From JBBQTU01 sp038213005 (GTDB lineage Bacteria > Planctomycetota > Phycisphaerae > Tepidisphaerales > Tepidisphaeraceae), in the NCBI GenBank assembly GCA_038213005.1, contig JBBQTU010000237.1, positions 1 through 6,325 on the forward strand: DNA of 6,325 nt. Direction: 5' to 3'. Made by a program: the position numbers and the translations under genes. Shown piece after piece: positions 5,862 to 6,325 of this stretch (position 1 is the first letter of the stretch; each line of letters begins with the position of its first letter). A model generated the notes under the pieces. It had not been told where the DNA came from and did not search any database. It saw only the letters and a program-made list of their open reading frames with translations.

Positions 5862-6179
5862 TTCACCTTGCTCGAAGAGCACGCTTATTGCGATCCAGAC
5901 TTGAGTCTGCACTGCATTTTTAGGGTAGCCTTAAAGACATTCAGTCTGGAGGATCATCTGGGCAACGCCTGGCGGATGATCTGCGGCCAGAAGACTTACG
6001 AGGTGGAACTGCTCTTCGATGCCGATTTTGCCGAGAACATCGCCGATACGGCTCGGCACAAGACTCAGAAGATCGACTGGCTGGAGGATGGCTCGATCCG
6101 CTTCCGCTGCAAGGTCGATGGGCTGGATGAAATCCAGTGGTGGATTCTGTGTCCAGCGACAATTAAAATCCGCCAGTGA
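5862..6179 (+). pseudogene. Remnant of a WYL-domain transcriptional regulator
   Basis: The frame encodes the C-terminal part of a WYL regulator, the ligand-sensing half of HTH-WYL proteins. Family-like segments are 'LLEEHAYCDPD', 'FSLEDHLGNAWRMICGQ', 'YEVELLFDADFAENIAD', 'RHKTQKIDWLEDGSIRF' and 'VDGLDEIQWWIL', matching the pattern of WYL proteins through 'WH.tQ', 'DGs' and 'dEi..Wil'. The N-terminal helix-turn-helix and the WYL core are absent; upstream in the same frame is sequence across the inverted repeat that does not look like protein. Between 'HCIFRV' and 'ALKTF' the usual stretch of about 15-20 residues appears deleted, and after 'WWIL' the normal glycine-containing tail is replaced by 'CPATIKIRQ' and a stop. 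No start codon or ribosome-binding site is credible. It is best read as a decaying gene, without regulatory function. Confidence 0.7.
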
Positions 6180-6212
6180 CGACAATTTGTCAACGCCGAG
6201 TTGAAACTGTAG

Positions 6213-6325
6213 CTATTCAGCCGCTGTGAAGATGCGGTCTTCTGCCTGTGGATCTTCTTCAAACAGTTCACTGAATCGTCTTCTTCTACTTCAGGGTCTT
6301 CTTCCAGGTTGGTTGTCTGCGTCAG
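6213..6325 (-). pseudogene. Possible C-terminal end of an acidic protein, frame-disrupted
   Basis: On the minus strand two frames look like pieces of one acidic tail. From the window edge one frame reads 'TTNLEEDPEVEEDDS'. A second frame continues with 'ELFEEDPQAEDRIFTAAE' and ends at TAG (6215-6213). The EEDP element occurs in both pieces, which suggests one original tail interrupted by a frameshift near 6255-6270. In the first frame the ORF runs on without stop to about 6065, across the WYL remnant, where it stops looking like protein. The family is unknown and most of the gene, if real, is outside the window. Chance similarity from the GA-rich repeats cannot be excluded. Confidence 0.3.

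Overview
The window looks like ordinary chromosome from a GC-rich bacterium, most likely a planctomycete (Phycisphaerae-like). This is an inference. It rests on a decayed prepilin-like gene with the 'PALSKAR...CxSNxRQxG' signature that is very abundant in Planctomycetota and Verrucomicrobiota, on a PocR-type AraC regulator, on a lysine-rich divergent HU, and on loose gene spacing with remnants between genes. No rRNA, tRNA, CRISPR array or intact mobile element was seen.

Layout. (1) 1-782, plus strand: 3' part of an AraC-type regulator that starts before the window. (2) 783-938: convergent spacer with one strong palindrome. (3) 2831-939, minus strand: a two-gene operon made of a class I SAM-dependent methyltransferase followed, 18 bases later, by a 366-residue protein whose motif layout resembles deoxyhypusine synthase (DHS). 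(4) 2962-3732, plus strand: a sugar phosphate isomerase/epimerase, divergent from the operon across a spacer of about 130 bp. (5) 3733-4363: a gene graveyard holding a prepilin-like pseudogene that needs two frame changes. (6) 4729-4430, minus strand: an HU-family DNA-binding protein with a clear ribosome-binding site, an intrinsic terminator, and a leader with three back-to-back perfect hairpins. (7) 4802-5159: non-coding, with two promoter-like sites. (8) 5729-5160, minus strand: a tandem ACT-domain protein of the GcvR type. (9) 5862-6179, plus strand: remnant of a WYL-domain regulator without its DNA-binding half. (10) 6213-6325, minus strand: possible end of an acidic protein running out of the window.

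The genes do not form one pathway. The only clear functional unit is the methyltransferase/DHS-like operon, which may share its upstream spacer with the isomerase gene. Several degraded genes in a short space suggest a region under weak selection. I see no convincing new multi-gene system. The items most worth a second look are the DHS-like protein and the structured HU leader.
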